Below are positions 1 to 12,106 of a DNA stretch of 64,000 nucleotides, one piece after another (position 1 is the stretch's first letter; each line of letters starts with the position of its first letter). The translations under genes and the position numbers were made by a program. The DNA comes from Hygrocybe punicea (lineage: Eukaryota > Basidiomycota > Agaricomycetes > Agaricales > Hygrophoraceae), in the NCBI GenBank assembly GCA_963556145.1, contig OY744461.1, positions 8,008,891 to 8,072,890 of the forward strand, written 5' to 3'. The notes under the pieces were generated by a model. The model saw only the letters and a program-made list of their open reading frames with translations, searched no databases and had not been told where the DNA came from.

Positions 1-1262
1 GTTGCATGATGCTATATATGGTAGTATAAATATGGTCCACTGGGGTCATTACCTGGTTAGGATGTCCGGACGCGGATCTGGCATTTCTGCAAGTCGGATG
101 GCCATGTCCAGACAATGGATCTGGCTGTACCACCATTTCTGGCCCTCCATGTCTGGATTGGCATCTGACATTTTGACCAAAACCTCAAAATTTTGTCCGG
201 ATTGGGGATCTATCCTAGGTTCAGACAAGCTGGGGTCCTGATCCTATCTAAACTTGGTAATGGGGGTAACTGATATGAAAATCGAATAGAATTCATCATT
301 GGTACAAGTCAGCTTCTTTTTATTTAAATTTCTATGGAAACTGGCCACGATCCAGCCTAGTTCATGGCACTGGGCCAATTACAGACCTCAAGGATGGAAA
401 CCAATGTCAAATCAGTGCTGGACAAAGACTTTGCAGCGATTTCCGAGCGTGAGGATCCCTTATTCAAACCCCGCCCAACTTCTGAGCTCGAATTCAAACA
501 TCAACCTCCTTCTCAACCGCAACCTTACAAAACCGCTTCGTCAACCACAACCTCCCTGTCCCCTCCACCATGTCTACACTAAGCAACACTCAAGGTCACC
601 TCTTCTGCATTCCCACCCCTTCTGCTATTCACTGACCCTCCCTCTTCTAAGTGTGGCAAGACGACGCAGTCCACCTTGTTTTGTTGCGGGGTGGCAATGG
701 GTAGTGACTGCAGCAGGCAAGGAGATGCTTTTTTTTATCTTAGAATGCTAGTAGTTACAATATGGTGTGGTGTAGTGCTGGTCTGCTCATGAGCAGAATT
801 GTGATATATTTTGTGATTTTGCTACCATGAAATATTGACAAGAATATTTATTTATCTATTTATTTCCACCTGGCGCACCGTCTGCCCAGGCGAAATCTGT
901 GTTGGGTTGATGTGAAATCTGTGTGGCTGATGCCTGATGTCGGACAGAGGCTGCCCTTTTTTTGTTGAGGCATGGCGGAACCTGGCCCAATCCAGCCACT
1001 TGGGTTCTATGGCTGAATTGGGATGACTGAGCCAGCGGCGGTGTAGTCACCGCTACTTTTGGACAAGAAAAATGACACACCCAGTTTTTGACCAAAACCT
1101 TAATCCTTTTGTCAAAATGCTCCATTTACCCATACAATATTTTCCACCAAACCAATTTTATTTCTGCTCAAAATTAGGTAAGTTATTTTTGGGGGCAATC
1201 CCAAATGGCCAATGACATCATATATACCAAATATAGTAAGACTGATTTCCAAAAGCAGTAAC
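1..1262. other. Unassigned AT-rich flank
   Basis: I recognise no gene here. A minus-strand open frame at 856-1125 (89 codons) has no domain I know and sits next to a poly-T tract. The DNA is poor in CpG, like the decayed transposon that follows, so it is probably old transposon flank. Confidence 0.4.
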
Positions 1263-3082
1263 TTACATATCAAGTTGGGAAGCTATGGCCTCCGGAATGC
1301 GTTGGTGTGATTTGTAACATTTAGAACTAAATTCCTTGACCTTCAGTTGAGCTTCCTTTGCTCCTAGGCCAGAACGATAGGCATCCATCCACCGGATCAT
1401 CCGATGCTCCCAGGTATGAAGGTGTACTGAGGCCATAGCTTTAGGAAGATTCTCCTGAAGTGTTGTAAATGTATAATCACAATTCTCCCAGAGATATCTC
1501 TTGATAGCACCTCAGAAGAACTCAATGAAATTGAGTTCACAGTGGAATTTTGGCAGGAAGATGCATAAGTGTCCAGCAGCTTCAATGACCTCTTGAACAA
1601 GCGATCGTTGATTGATGAAGTCAGGTTGGAGATCTAAGATTCACTTCACACAACAATTTTTTGCCCCCACTTCACAAGACTTGCATTGCATAAGAAGGCT
1701 GCTTCTCCAGAGACCACGCTCAATGAGGACTTGTTTCATGCCCTTTGGCATGTCTGGGAATTTGGGATGATTGGAAGGCAAGATCATCTTCTGGTTGACA
1801 ATTTGTCCTTCCTTGATGTACCAGCCATCCTGGAGGTAAGCTTGTTTTCCACCAGGTCGTAAGTTCATCCTTGATGTCAGCAGAGCATCTTTGGCATATG
1901 CTGAATGACCCTGGGAGTTGTCGACCATGAAGAGCACCTGATACCCAGGACCGTGAGCCTTTTCAAATGCTGGAATAATCTTTTCAACAAGCTGTTCACC
2001 GAGAATCAGCAAGTTGCCTTTGACATGTGCAACTTGATTTTACCTGCTTTATGAACATCTCTCCAGTCCAATAACCTTCATAATTTTTACTGTACTCAAG
2101 GCTCTGGCTGGCCTCTGTGAGCCAACCAACTGTTGAGCAAATGACATCACTTTGATGCATCCCGCGCCCAGGTCCTTTTTTTTTCAAGGCATGTTCGCCC
2201 TCCAACACCCATGATTTGTGTTATGGATTGCTTCTGCAGCGGGCTCTGGCAACAATCAACTTAACTGGGAGGCGGTTTCCAGAGGAGAGAAGAGCAGTTT
2301 TCATTGTTGCTTACAACTAAGACAACACTGCTAAGAGGGGGGTCAAGGTCTAATGTCATTGTGAGCTGTGAAGTTTACCCAAAACAAGATCAGTCTGCCC
2401 CAAGGACCAGACTAAACGTAAGGAAAAGAAAGAAGAAAAAGTCCGAACCAACAACAAGAACAGTATATATAGTGACTGCTCTTCAGGGGAGGTAAATAGA
2501 AATGCAACCATGAAGCTACAACATGTCCAACTATACCATGTGTTCACCATGAGACAGACATGAAGCATCCTCATGTCAATGTTCTCGTGATCCAACTGGA
2601 GGCCCGGGTGTCATTGAGGTCCGGATGACTCGGATGATTTGTCATCAGATCATGTGACATGCAGAATTGCCAATTCGGGGTCTATACTTGCTGTAACAGG
2701 CAAGTGCGCAGTCTGGCAAGTGCAATGCACAGTTGGGTCAAAGAGGGGTATCGTCCAGTATGGGATTGGCGAAGGGAGTGTCTTAAGATAGTGTGGATAT
2801 AGTGGCAAGGTTGGTATGAAACAAAACAAAGGAATGTATGGAGGGAAACCAACTAGGACAGTGGGCTAGTCGAGGTCAGACATGCGAACAGCATATGCTG
2901 TACCGGATGACAATGTCTGTGTCAATGATGTATCAAGGGGTGATGTCTTGTCCTATCTGTGGAACAATGTAGTCCACCTGATGTCGGTATTCATCCAAGA
3001 AAGGGTATTGTTGTAAACGAATGTGGGAGGTATCAGGGTTATAGATGGAAAAGGATAAATGAATGTGGGTCCAGGTTTCAAG

Positions 3083-3379
3083 TCATGGCACGAGTGACAA
3101 GCTGTGGGAATAAGACATCGGGTGCTGCAATGAAGTGATGTCATGTGAACAATATGCGATAGGGGTTGGTTCATTGTTTGGGAAGTTGTATGGTCTGTGG
3201 TCGAAGTCCAAAAGAATGTGCTTCGGTGATGATCGGATTGGAAGGGCCAGTGAAATGTCTTGTGATTGAGGATTGTTCAGGGCATGTGTGCAGGTGATGA
3301 ATGTCGTTGGATCATCAGGGAGGATAATGGTCGGCATGGAATACAAAAGTGGAAACCATATATCCGGGAATGGCAATTG
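3083..3379 (-). other. Conserved frame after the TGA of the LTR membrane ORF, copy 1
   Basis: This is the same reading frame continued beyond the TGA at 3380-3382. It encodes about 98 residues starting QLPFPDIWFP and contains PTIILPDDPTTF and DFDHRPY. The copy at 19594-19935 matches at roughly three quarters of positions. A further conserved stretch containing KPGPTFIYP lies in another frame downstream. It could be a readthrough product, a second ORF, or the remains of one longer gene. Confidence 0.35.
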
Positions 3380-3544
3380 TCAATTACGTGTCGGTATACT
3401 GTCGAGGCGGATGTTGGTTTCATCAATGAAGGAAGGTTGCCTTTTCCAGAGGCAAATCATGACGATGTAGAAACTGATCAGGAAGGTGATTGCTATGGCA
3501 CCAATGATCATCACGGTTATGAACTGTTTGGTGAGGATAGCCAT
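3380..3544 (-). CDS. LTR-borne single-pass membrane ORF (54 aa), copy 1
   Basis: The ORF has 55 codons including the stop. It has a short N-terminus, a hydrophobic segment at about residues 8-31 (rich in Ile, Val, Ala, Phe and Leu) and a polar tail with a basic LWKR step ending in TRN. The copy in the LTR at 19102-20770 encodes a 56-residue homologue with the same start and end, one in-frame two-codon gap, and mostly third-position differences. The stop is TGA followed by CAA TTG in both copies. I know no family for it. It may be a membrane micropeptide or the first part of a longer protein. Confidence 0.5.
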   Translation of the reverse strand: MAILTKQFITVMIIGAIAITFLISFYIVMICLWKRQPSFIDETNIRLDSIPTRN

Positions 3545-5279
3545 TGTGCGTCAGTTTGGGAAGACAGCATGTCGTATGGTGAAGACAATGAAAGTGACAT
3601 CCATTGGCAAGGTGACTATTCAGATACAGCAAGGTAATGTGGGGATGTGTCCATGGTCAGTTTGGATTGTTCTAGAAGAAAGGATAAAAAGAGAACAAGA
3701 ACAAGAATACACAACGATGTCCAAAAGAAGACAAAAGGCAAAGGGGAACAAAAAAGGAAGGTGTGGGTAAAGTGGAATTGTCATGGTGGGTACCGGAGTT
3801 GGAATCGGAGTTGCAGAGTTGAAAAATGTAACAATTGGGCCTTGCCATCATTTGCCTGACAAGTCATTTCATTGTGTGCACAGAGAACTAGTCAATGTTC
3901 AACATAATTGCTGCAAACTGTTGAAGCGTCTTTCTCAACATGCTTGATGTCGTACTCCACAAGTCGCCATCAGAATTCTGCCATTGCCGGAAGAAAGACA
4001 TCTTGTCAGTATTGGACAACATGCAGTCTTTCATTCCCATCAAAATACAGTGCTTTCTTGTGCTCTGTGTATCAGAGCCCTTCACGATGAAGCCAGCGAT
4101 GAGCAGTGTGGAGGTTTATACCCTTGCCGACTTTCAAATGAGTTTGTGGGAAAAGTTCAAGCTCGAGGTATTTTTTTAAGACTTCTGGCATTTCCACATC
4201 CACAATCTGGTGAATATATCATTTCGCAACATTGGGGGCCAATTTTTTCATGCTGAATTCTGCCAGCTTTACAGGATCCATTGACCACTTATTGGAACAG
4301 AGGTACGAACACATCTCAGCACAGATTGTGGGGTCTGTGAGAAGGGAGAATGATTTAATATGCCACCCTTGTTTTGATTTTGGCAGGACTCTGTCCCTCA
4401 CCCAACATTGCACCCAAATACAAACCATCCAACCACCCCAATGTACAGCCAAGCCATGACTCTTGGCTGCCCTCCTTGATGCATCAATCAATTTGCGATT
4501 GTTCTTGACCACCATTCTCAAACAACTCTCCACTGCTTGGGCCCAGCAGGCTTGCAGACTGTTCTGACCTGCCTTGAAGACTTGTTGCTTGGATGCAATC
4601 AATTTCTCAAGTGCAATCAGTGCTTCAGCGAGTTCTGATCATTTTTTGTCCTGTGCAGCTTTATGGGTGACACGAACAGTGATGTTGAGCTTGCATCACT
4701 TCAGGGAGGAGGGTTCGACAACTCAAAATGGTGTGGGTATCACAGAATGAGGTATTTCATTGCTTGCATTGTCCTCTCCATGAAATTTCTCACTGGCAGA
4801 GTCTTCATCAAAGAACAGCTCATCATCCAATTCATCGGAGCTGTAACCAGTGAAAATCTCCTTGCTATTGCCAGGGGTTGACTGCACCACCACTGATGTT
4901 ACCCCATGGATTGCAGGTTCATATATTTGAGGGAGGGGCTGTGTCTTTGTCACAAAAGCACATCATATGTGCCCCACTACTGTGCTTCCATCATTAATTT
5001 TGGCCTACTGGTATGGATTACAGAGAACTGTATACCTCTCTCGGGTCGGTGAATCCACTTTATCTTTTGCTTGTGCTTGTTGCTGCATTCAGCGCTGGGT
5101 TCATCCTGATTGTTTATTGTAGCCCAAATGCAGGTTGCTCTCTGCTATTGTCCACTGCTTTGAAGCGATCTTCCCAGTAAGTTTTTCATACAAAGTGGGT
5201 TCGTTGAGCTTGTTTAGTTCCTTTTCTGGAGCTCCTCATCATTGTCAAACTCGGAGAATTCATTGTCAGTATCTGTCAT

Positions 5280-6431
5280 ATTCATGTGACTCCGATGTAC
5301 TCTGATGAACTCCAATGTACTCCGACGAACTCCGGCCATCTCCACTCCGGACTTTTCCATTTCATTCCTATCTTATCTTCTTTTGCACTCCTTATCTGTC
5401 TCCTCCCTTTCATTCACTTGTCACTGTATGTAGCAACCTTTTGTCTCTTTTATCTTTCTCCTAACTCCGGTACTCCTGCTGGAGTTCCTATTATCTTTTC
5501 ATCACCAAGGACATAACAATTAGTTTACTAGTATATAAGCTAGAACTACTATGTCATGCATCTTTGTTCTGAAAATTGACTAGAGTACCCTCTGTCTTCT
5601 TCACCCTCAAACTTAAGGCTTTGCCTTAAGCTCACTATCTTCATCCTTAGTCCGGACCTCCAGACTAACTCTGCTCCACTTTGTGCCTACTCCATACAGC
5701 TTAAGGAAGTAGTTAACCTACTTCAAGAGTTTGCACCTCTGATCCTCCGACAAACTCTGCTCTGTCCGGAGTTGTCTGCACGACTCTAACAGTATCTAGC
5801 TCCTGTGTCCAGCTGGCATCCGAGTCTGTTTCTGACTTGGAGGGCACATAATTGACTCCCCCATCCCAGCAACACACACTCTGATCACTGTCCTCATACT
5901 CCTCATCAAGTTGCTGGGTATGTTTCCGAAGTTTCCCTGTCTTGCAGCGATGTGCCATGGATACAAGAAATATTTAATTATTTATAAATTTTTTGGCCAA
6001 CATCCTCTTCTTCCATAGTTGGTGACAACTTGTAGACAGTGGATAAGTTTACTGCTTACTATTGGACTACTATTATGGTAGGGGTAATGAAAACTGGATG
6101 TGTAATGAAAATTGTCTGGATCAATGTATTCCACTTCTCCATATCCCTCACAAAAATTAGGAGACATAAATATATGATACAATGGAAACCTCGTCAACTT
6201 TAATGCCTGAAATATTGACTGAGTGAAGCCGGGGAGATGAAAAGGTGCACATTTTGACTGTGTGTGCACTCCAACATGGCCCAGATCCCAGAGATCTGGT
6301 ACAGATACAATGGTTTTCAAAACTCCTTTATACTATGAACTCTTTAACCATTCTCAAATTCCACTTAGATTGAATTATATTGCATGTGAGAGCTTTGTAG
6401 GGGGCAAATTCGAGCACCAGACCATCCCGGC
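5280..6431. other. Unassigned region upstream of the pogo-like transposase
   Basis: It contains many TCCGGA/ACTCCGG words at 5285-5350 and 5640-5780, and an acidic minus-strand open frame (5713-5958, 81 codons) of unknown nature. A 17-bp word at 6095-6111 is repeated inverted at 8922-8938, beyond the pogo-like gene, and may mark subterminal sequence of that transposon. I see no other gene. Confidence 0.35.
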
Positions 6432-8754
6432 ATGACATTCCACATAGTCTGTTTCAAGCCCCGCACTCAGCTTGCCCTGTCCATGACCCGCTCATCTATC
6501 TACAGAAAAAACATGCTCAGAGAAGAGGCTGTGGAAAATAAAATTCAGCAAGCATGTGAAGCACTTCGCAGGGGGACTTACCAGAAGGTTTCTCTGGCAG
6601 CCAAGGCATATGGCGTTCACTATGGCACCCTTCGACGTCAACATAAAGGAATAACAGCTCCAAGGAAGCATGCACATGAGAAGCAGCAGCTGATCAGTGC
6701 AACACAAGAAACTGTCCTTTGTGACTGGTTAAAATACCTTGGTGTCACTGGGCACCCTGTCTCCAAGCAGACCATAGCTCCAAAAGTCCATGCACTCTGT
6801 GGAAAAAAACCCTCCCGCTTTTGGATCTGCAGTTTCCTGGCATGCCATCCAGATATAGTCCTTGGCCAGCCATCAGGCCTAGATCCCAAGTGCGCTCGTG
6901 CATTCAATTTTGCAACTGTCGACCAACACTTCAAGTTGCTGAATGAAACCATGGAAAAACTTGGGAGAATGTCTACAATATGGATGAGAAAGGCATTCAG
7001 CTTGGAGGAGGACGAAAGGGAACTCAGCAGAAGTTCTTTTGCTTGCGTTCAGACAAAGCCCGATACAAGGTCCAAAGCAGAGAGCTTGAGCTCGTTACAG
7101 TAATTGAGGCTGTATGTGCAGATGGGACTAGTGATATCAAGCCAGGTTTTGTTTTCTTGGGGGTCACAATGTGTGAGGAATGGTTCTGCGAAGATGGTGT
7201 TCTGTAAGTTGATCTTGAAAATCAGTGCAGCCTGAAGATTCATAACGAAACAGGGTTGCAACATCTGAGAATGGGTGGACTGATAACTACATTTGTACAG
7301 AGTGGTTCAAAAAAACTTTTGTGCCATCAGCAATGGCACGGAACACTTCGGGGAAGCCAATCCTGTTGATCTACGATGGACATGGATCCCACACTCAGCT
7401 GAGCGTCATTGATTTAGCAATCAAGAACAACATTCACCTGTTTTATCTTCCCCCACACACAACACATCGACTACAGCTGCTTGATGTTGGTGTTTTTGGA
7501 CCACTGCAAAAGGCTTGGTTTTATCGTTGTGACTTGATCCTTGAGGAAACAGGTGATGTGATGCACATCAGAGAATATATGATGGCAAGATGGGACACAT
7601 TCAAGCCTGAAACGATTTCACAGGCATGGCGTCAAAGTGGTATCCGACCACTCAACCCTGGGATTTTTTCGGAGGCTGACTTTGCACCAAGTCACGCAAC
7701 ATCAACGGTTGTTCATCTACCACCCTCTTTTCCAGCCAAAATGCCTCCAGCACCGGATGCATCGTCTGACGACTTTTTTGACCCTACAGCGCAATATGAA
7801 GAAAGTAGCGATTCGGAGTCAGACTCCTCTGATCAATCTGATGGATCCTCTGTTGTCAATTCTGTCATTGATTTCACTCCCTCTGCCTCAGCATCTACCA
7901 TCATCAACACCATACCCTCCACATCAGCACGGGCCATAGTCGATTCTGTACCATCCACCTCCACCTCCACATCAACTCACCAGCGCACTTGTTCAACTAC
8001 CCAAACCCCAGCCATCTCACGCATGGTGGCACCATTACCAGCCAGACCAGTCCGACCTCTTACTAGCAGCTACAACCAACTTCTTGAAGAGAATGCTAGG
8101 CTGTGGAACGAAGTTGAAGAACTCACTGTACAACGCGATGCTGCTGAAACACATGCGATCTTCGCTCAGCGCCAATATGCTGTTGCTCAGCATCAGCTCA
8201 ATGCCAAATCAGCTCGTAGGGACAAGACTTTGCGACGAATCCATACAACATCCCGTGTAGTGACATCAGAAGTTGGGAGAGCTGAGGCTGCAGCAGCTAA
8301 GGCAGATCGGTTAGCGAAGGAACAGAAGGCTGAAGAAACACGCACCAGAAAGGTGACGGTGGCGGCTGAGACACAGGCCAGAAGGATGGCACAAGGAAAT
8401 TCGGTCAAATTCAAGGGTTCTCTTGGTTCACGAAACAAGGAGGGCCTGCAGGACATTGCATATGCACTTCATCTGCCCTTAGAGGGAACAAAAGCAGACC
8501 TGACGCAGTGAATTTCGGACCACCTCGACTTGCACCCAGTGCTCAAAGATGATAAACATTTTGCTGGATTATTTGTTAGCCGGGCACAAGGGCAGAAGCG
8601 CTCCCTTCCATCTGATGTTGTACCTGATGATCCCAGCATGCCACCAATGGTTATCAACACTGGTGGACCACGGCCCTCGCATCACAGACATCTCAAAGAT
8701 GTGCAGAATGTCCCCATTGTATGGGCTTTGCCAGCCGTGTCACGTTCACATTAG
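6432..8754 (+). pseudogene. Pogo/Tigger-like transposase with SAP domain, nearly intact
   Basis: Domains in order are an N-terminal psq-type helix-turn-helix (VSLAAKAYGVHYGTLRR), a CENP-B/Tc5-type DNA-binding region, and a DDE_1 core with catalytic Asp in YNMDEKG, YDGHGSH and LLDVGVFGPLQ (35 residues between the last two). Then come a Ser/Asp-rich acidic stretch, a coiled coil (about 8080-8400) and a C-terminal SAP-like DNA-binding motif (8447-8560). A 50-nt intron at 7204-7253 (GTAAGT to CAG) rejoins the frame exactly. Two lesions are visible: a one-base loss at about 6961-6970 just before the first catalytic Asp, and a TGA at 8509-8511 inside the SAP motif, probably from an Arg CGA. The frame continues after it to TAG at 8752-8754. 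ATG codons at 6432 and 6483 are both possible starts. It would cut and paste its own element in the nucleus. Confidence 0.85.
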
Positions 8755-9621
8755 CTGTCACAATACATCTTTAGTTTTCTTTTATACATGTTCTATGTAC
8801 AATTGTGACCAACTGGAGTCTCCCGCCCATTCATTGTGCAAATCCTGTCGCCAGCCTGACTGTGCCAGCCAACTTGACAAGCGGTGCGTGAAAATTTTGC
8901 TGTGACACTGCGTGACATTTTTTTTCATTACACATCCAATCGCACAAAACCTGAGTCGTGTTCTCGGTCAGTGCCCGATGACTGATTCTTTCACTTAAAA
9001 AATCCGAAAAATTCAGGGCATGTAGTTTAGAGGCCATTATATATGTGTACAAGTTTGTAGAGGCAGGTAACTTGTGGATGGAGTACAATAAAAGCCGGAG
9101 TAAAAGATTTTCATTACTACTCGATAAATAGTACCAATGTTCTGTTTGGGTTCTCGGCAGCTTCCTTATTTAGAGAGACACAGCCACCATTCAAAAATCG
9201 TGATTCCAATACTCACAAAGTTTCAATTCTCTGAATTCATATCTACCCAAAAACTCGCCAAATCATTGCTTCAGAAATATATTAGGCAACACATTTCGGG
9301 GACCTCCAATTTAGTATTTTGGATCATATTTTCAAGCTATTTGTGCATTGGAGAAAGGTGTTTTTGCCCGTGTCACAGATATTGGACAGGTAATTAATTA
9401 CCTTTAGGCTACAGCGAAACAACTCCCCAAGATATGAATAAAAGTCCAATAACGTAGGAGTGGAAGAGCGAAACGAATGAACAACTCTTCTACAAACATT
9501 ATTTCTACCTCTCCTCCAGAAAAAAATAAAAGTCCCATTATTATATAAATAATGTCCAAATTGTTCTGTTTCTTCGCACTCACCTTCGCCGAAATCGCTG
9601 TAGGACGAGGTCCGCCCCTTT
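8755..9621. other. Transposon 3' flank and sedolisin downstream region
   Basis: It holds the inverted partner (8922-8938) of the 17-bp word at 6095-6111, then AT-rich sequence. No convincing gene. The last 200 bases lie downstream of the minus-strand sedolisin stop and probably include its 3' untranslated region. Confidence 0.35.
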
Positions 9622-12106
9622 TCACGGGAGCGCCGTCCATGCAGCGATCAGCTTGGCCATATTCGGCGTGCCTAATCCCGTTACCGGGTCCCACCCAGTC
9701 ACCGCCGTGAATCCATTAGTCCCACACCCGGGATTTTTACCAGAGGTGATATCATTGAATGCACCCTGGAAGCCCCCGGAGTAAATCTGCGTATAACATA
9801 CCCATCATCAGGGTCTTTGTTACCAAGGTGAAGATACAAAACGACGTACGGTGGGGTTTATGAACCCAATGGTCGATTTCCCGAGAGCGATCCGCGCATC
9901 ATTCACCATGGTGAGGATGGCGCCGACAACCGGGGCAGACGCGGACGTGCCGTAGACCAGGAAAAAGCTACCACCAACCTAGACGCACAATATAAACCAC
10001 ACATTAGTTCAACAGCATACCCCTCATCTTAAACACGCACCGCCACCACATAATTAGCACTATTGCACCACGAAGACGGAGGAAAAGGAAATCCAGTCAG
10101 ACCTCCACTCAGCAAGCGTAACAAAAGAGACACACACCCATTTGCAGACAAATCAGGATACCCCCGCGAAATTCCCGTCGAGTTCCATACAGTACCAGGA
10201 TAAGTGGGACGATGAGATGCCAAATATGATCCAACAGCCTTCTTCTGGTAAGTCGGGATGCCAAAGTAATTGCTGAACCCGCCCCCGCTGAAAATGACTT
10301 GCTCGCATGCGCTTTCCGGTTGAGCCACCGTGGACCCGGGATTTACCTGGGTCGCGCCCACAGAGGTGATGAATGGACATCCGGAGGGGAAAGTTGGGTT
10401 AAATCTGACGCCGTTGGCAGATTGTGAACCTGCAAGACACGGAAATCCTTTTTTTAGGAAAGCACTCGGAGTCGAACACCGTGGAACGCACCATCGGGAT
10501 TCAAGCAAAGCCCTCCATTTCCTGCGACACCATTATCGCCGGAACTGTATATAACGGTGACGCCCATCATCCCAAGCTTGGCGTACTCTGCACACTGGCG
10601 AGCGGTGTATGCCCTAGTGAGGTCCGCCTCGTTGTATCCGTATGACGTGGAGATTACATTTGCGGGTTTGACAGTGCCGCAGTCCTGATTTTCTACAAGC
10701 ATGAGGTCAGTAATAGGTAGCGTAGGCTGGATGTTGTAACGCACTGTAACCGCCATTGATGGGATCAGGGTACAGGCCATCGGCTGCCGGATCATCGCCA
10801 CCACCGGATGTGCAGTAAGAACCATCGAGGGCGTCGAGGAAGTTGTTGAAGGATGCGCCTATAATGAAAGAGCGTGAGGCACGAGACGAAAAACGTCAGC
10901 GCATGCTAAGATGGCGAGGAGAAGACGCACCCATTTGGAGGTCGCCGACTTGGTATAGTGTGACGGGTTGCTTATTTCCAACAAGAGCCATACCGTATTG
11001 CAGATCCAGGTTCGATTCACCGTTGAACTGGAATCCTGTCTGGCTGGTCTGCACGACGCCTACGACAAAGTGTGCAAGGAATTCAGTGTTTGTGGAATGG
11101 GCAATGCAAATAACAAGACGTACCGCCGTCGATGGATGTAAGTACGGGTGACGTGCCGGTTTGGCTCGGGGAAAATTGTGAGAAAAATTTGTTGAGATCT
11201 GCCTGGAGGAATGCTTGAGGGGTATATTCCACTGTGCGGAGGAACGATCAGGTAACGAGTACAAGGATGTATGATATTATATAATAACATACCGATTCCG
11301 TAGCTGTTTCTGGCCCCGGATACCGGCTTGTACGCCATGTTATACAGAGTACGCAAGCATGGGGGAGTTATCTGGGAATCACACAGTGACAAATCTGCGA
11401 GGACCTCAGTGGCACCGGTGGTCTTGGGTGTAATACCCTGACCAGGTGCCCCAATTTTGATAAAAGGCTCGCTGCCGCGTTTGCCAAGGGCATTAAAGTG
11501 GACCGTGGGCATGACGAGGTCGATATGTGGGGTGACGTGTGCGGGGAGGTGGTATTCATCACATGCTACAAGTTGAGTGATTAGCAATTGTGAAAAAATG
11601 GAGCGAGAAGGAAATAAAAAACAAGACGGACCAACGTGTTTTGAGCCAGTTTCGTGCTCGTATACGTGGTATTCTGCGAGAAGGAGGCGTTCTGCCTCTT
11701 CGACTGTGGCATTGACCTCGATCCAAGATTTGGAAGGGGTCAACCTGACACGGTCGCGCGAAAACCCGCTGTTGAGCAACCAAGTACGCACAGTGTCGAT
11801 GGAGTCGTCACTGGGGGCGAACGTTTCGGCAACCCTGTGAGGTGTCCAGTGTTTTCCGTAGTTCGGAGACTCGGGGTGGGAGACATCGTCGAGGAAATCT
11901 GCAATGTTGTGGATGTTGGACTGGGAGAGGCCAAATCGGAGAGGTATTACGGCTGATGAGTGGTGCTTATGGGAGAGGGACCATCCTGAAGGAATGTGAG
12001 AGCGTTTTTCAAACAAGGTATAAGGAGAGATGCGGGGGTGTGCGTAGGCAAGAATAGAGAAGACAAGGAGCGACGAAGAAAAAAGGGGGGGAAACAAGGA
12101 GCGCAT
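9622..12106 (-). CDS. Sedolisin / tripeptidyl-peptidase-like serine protease (S53), copy 1
   Basis: A secreted acid protease predicted to release tripeptides or cleave proteins outside the cell. Ten exons: 12106-11632, 11565-11293, 11231-11124, 11059-10931, 10858-10745, 10692-10492, 10429-10138, 10059-10041, 9978-9850 and 9786-9622. All introns are GT-AG of 52-78 nt, giving 634 residues. A signal peptide (about residues 1-22) precedes the pro-domain (RISPYTL to YEHETGSKH). The S53 catalytic residues are present: Glu300 and Asp304 in GESNLDLQY, oxyanion Asp419 in SSGDNGVAG and Ser549 in YGTSASAP. The C-terminal calcium-site motifs NDIT and WDPVTGLGTPN are also there. No stop or frameshift remains once introns are removed. 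Its divergent neighbour is a close paralogue with the same intron positions. Substrate specificity cannot be told from sequence. Confidence 0.92.

Larger units (their letters stand above)
2219..3833 (-). mobile_element. Solo LTR E-prime (copia-like), inserted in the DDE transposase
   Basis: This 1615-bp block begins and ends (minus strand) TGTTAC and ATAACA, the TG/CA ends usual for LTRs. It is flanked by a 5-bp duplication with one mismatch (atttg at 2214-2218, attgg at 3834-3838). Removing it plus one duplication rejoins the codons around GKAQ and SWVLEG of the transposase in frame. It is a diverged homologue of the block at 19102-20770. A TATA-like run at about 2462 lies near its 3' end, as expected of an LTR promoter. 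No internal retroelement genes are present, hence a solo LTR. Confidence 0.8.
1263..5279 (-). pseudogene. Decayed DDE transposase gene (IS630/Tc1-like family of mushrooms)
   Basis: Fragments in order on the minus strand match a DDE transposase family I know from Agaricomycete genomes. An acidic N-terminus may start at the ATG at 5279. A helix-turn-helix-rich region follows at about 4602-4219, then a segment ending at 3839 with HNEMTCQANDG. After a solo-LTR insertion the frame resumes at about 2213 with SWVLEGEHALKKKG. The second catalytic Asp is in FMVDNSQGHSAYA (about 1925) and the third acidic residue is in NFIEFF (about 1520). The first catalytic Asp (normally HDEMT) reads Asn, a TGA replaces the Trp after EFF at about 1515, and there are several frameshifts, so the copy is dead. 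The frame ends with TAA at 1263-1265. The family match is from memory; a profile search would settle it. Confidence 0.8.
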
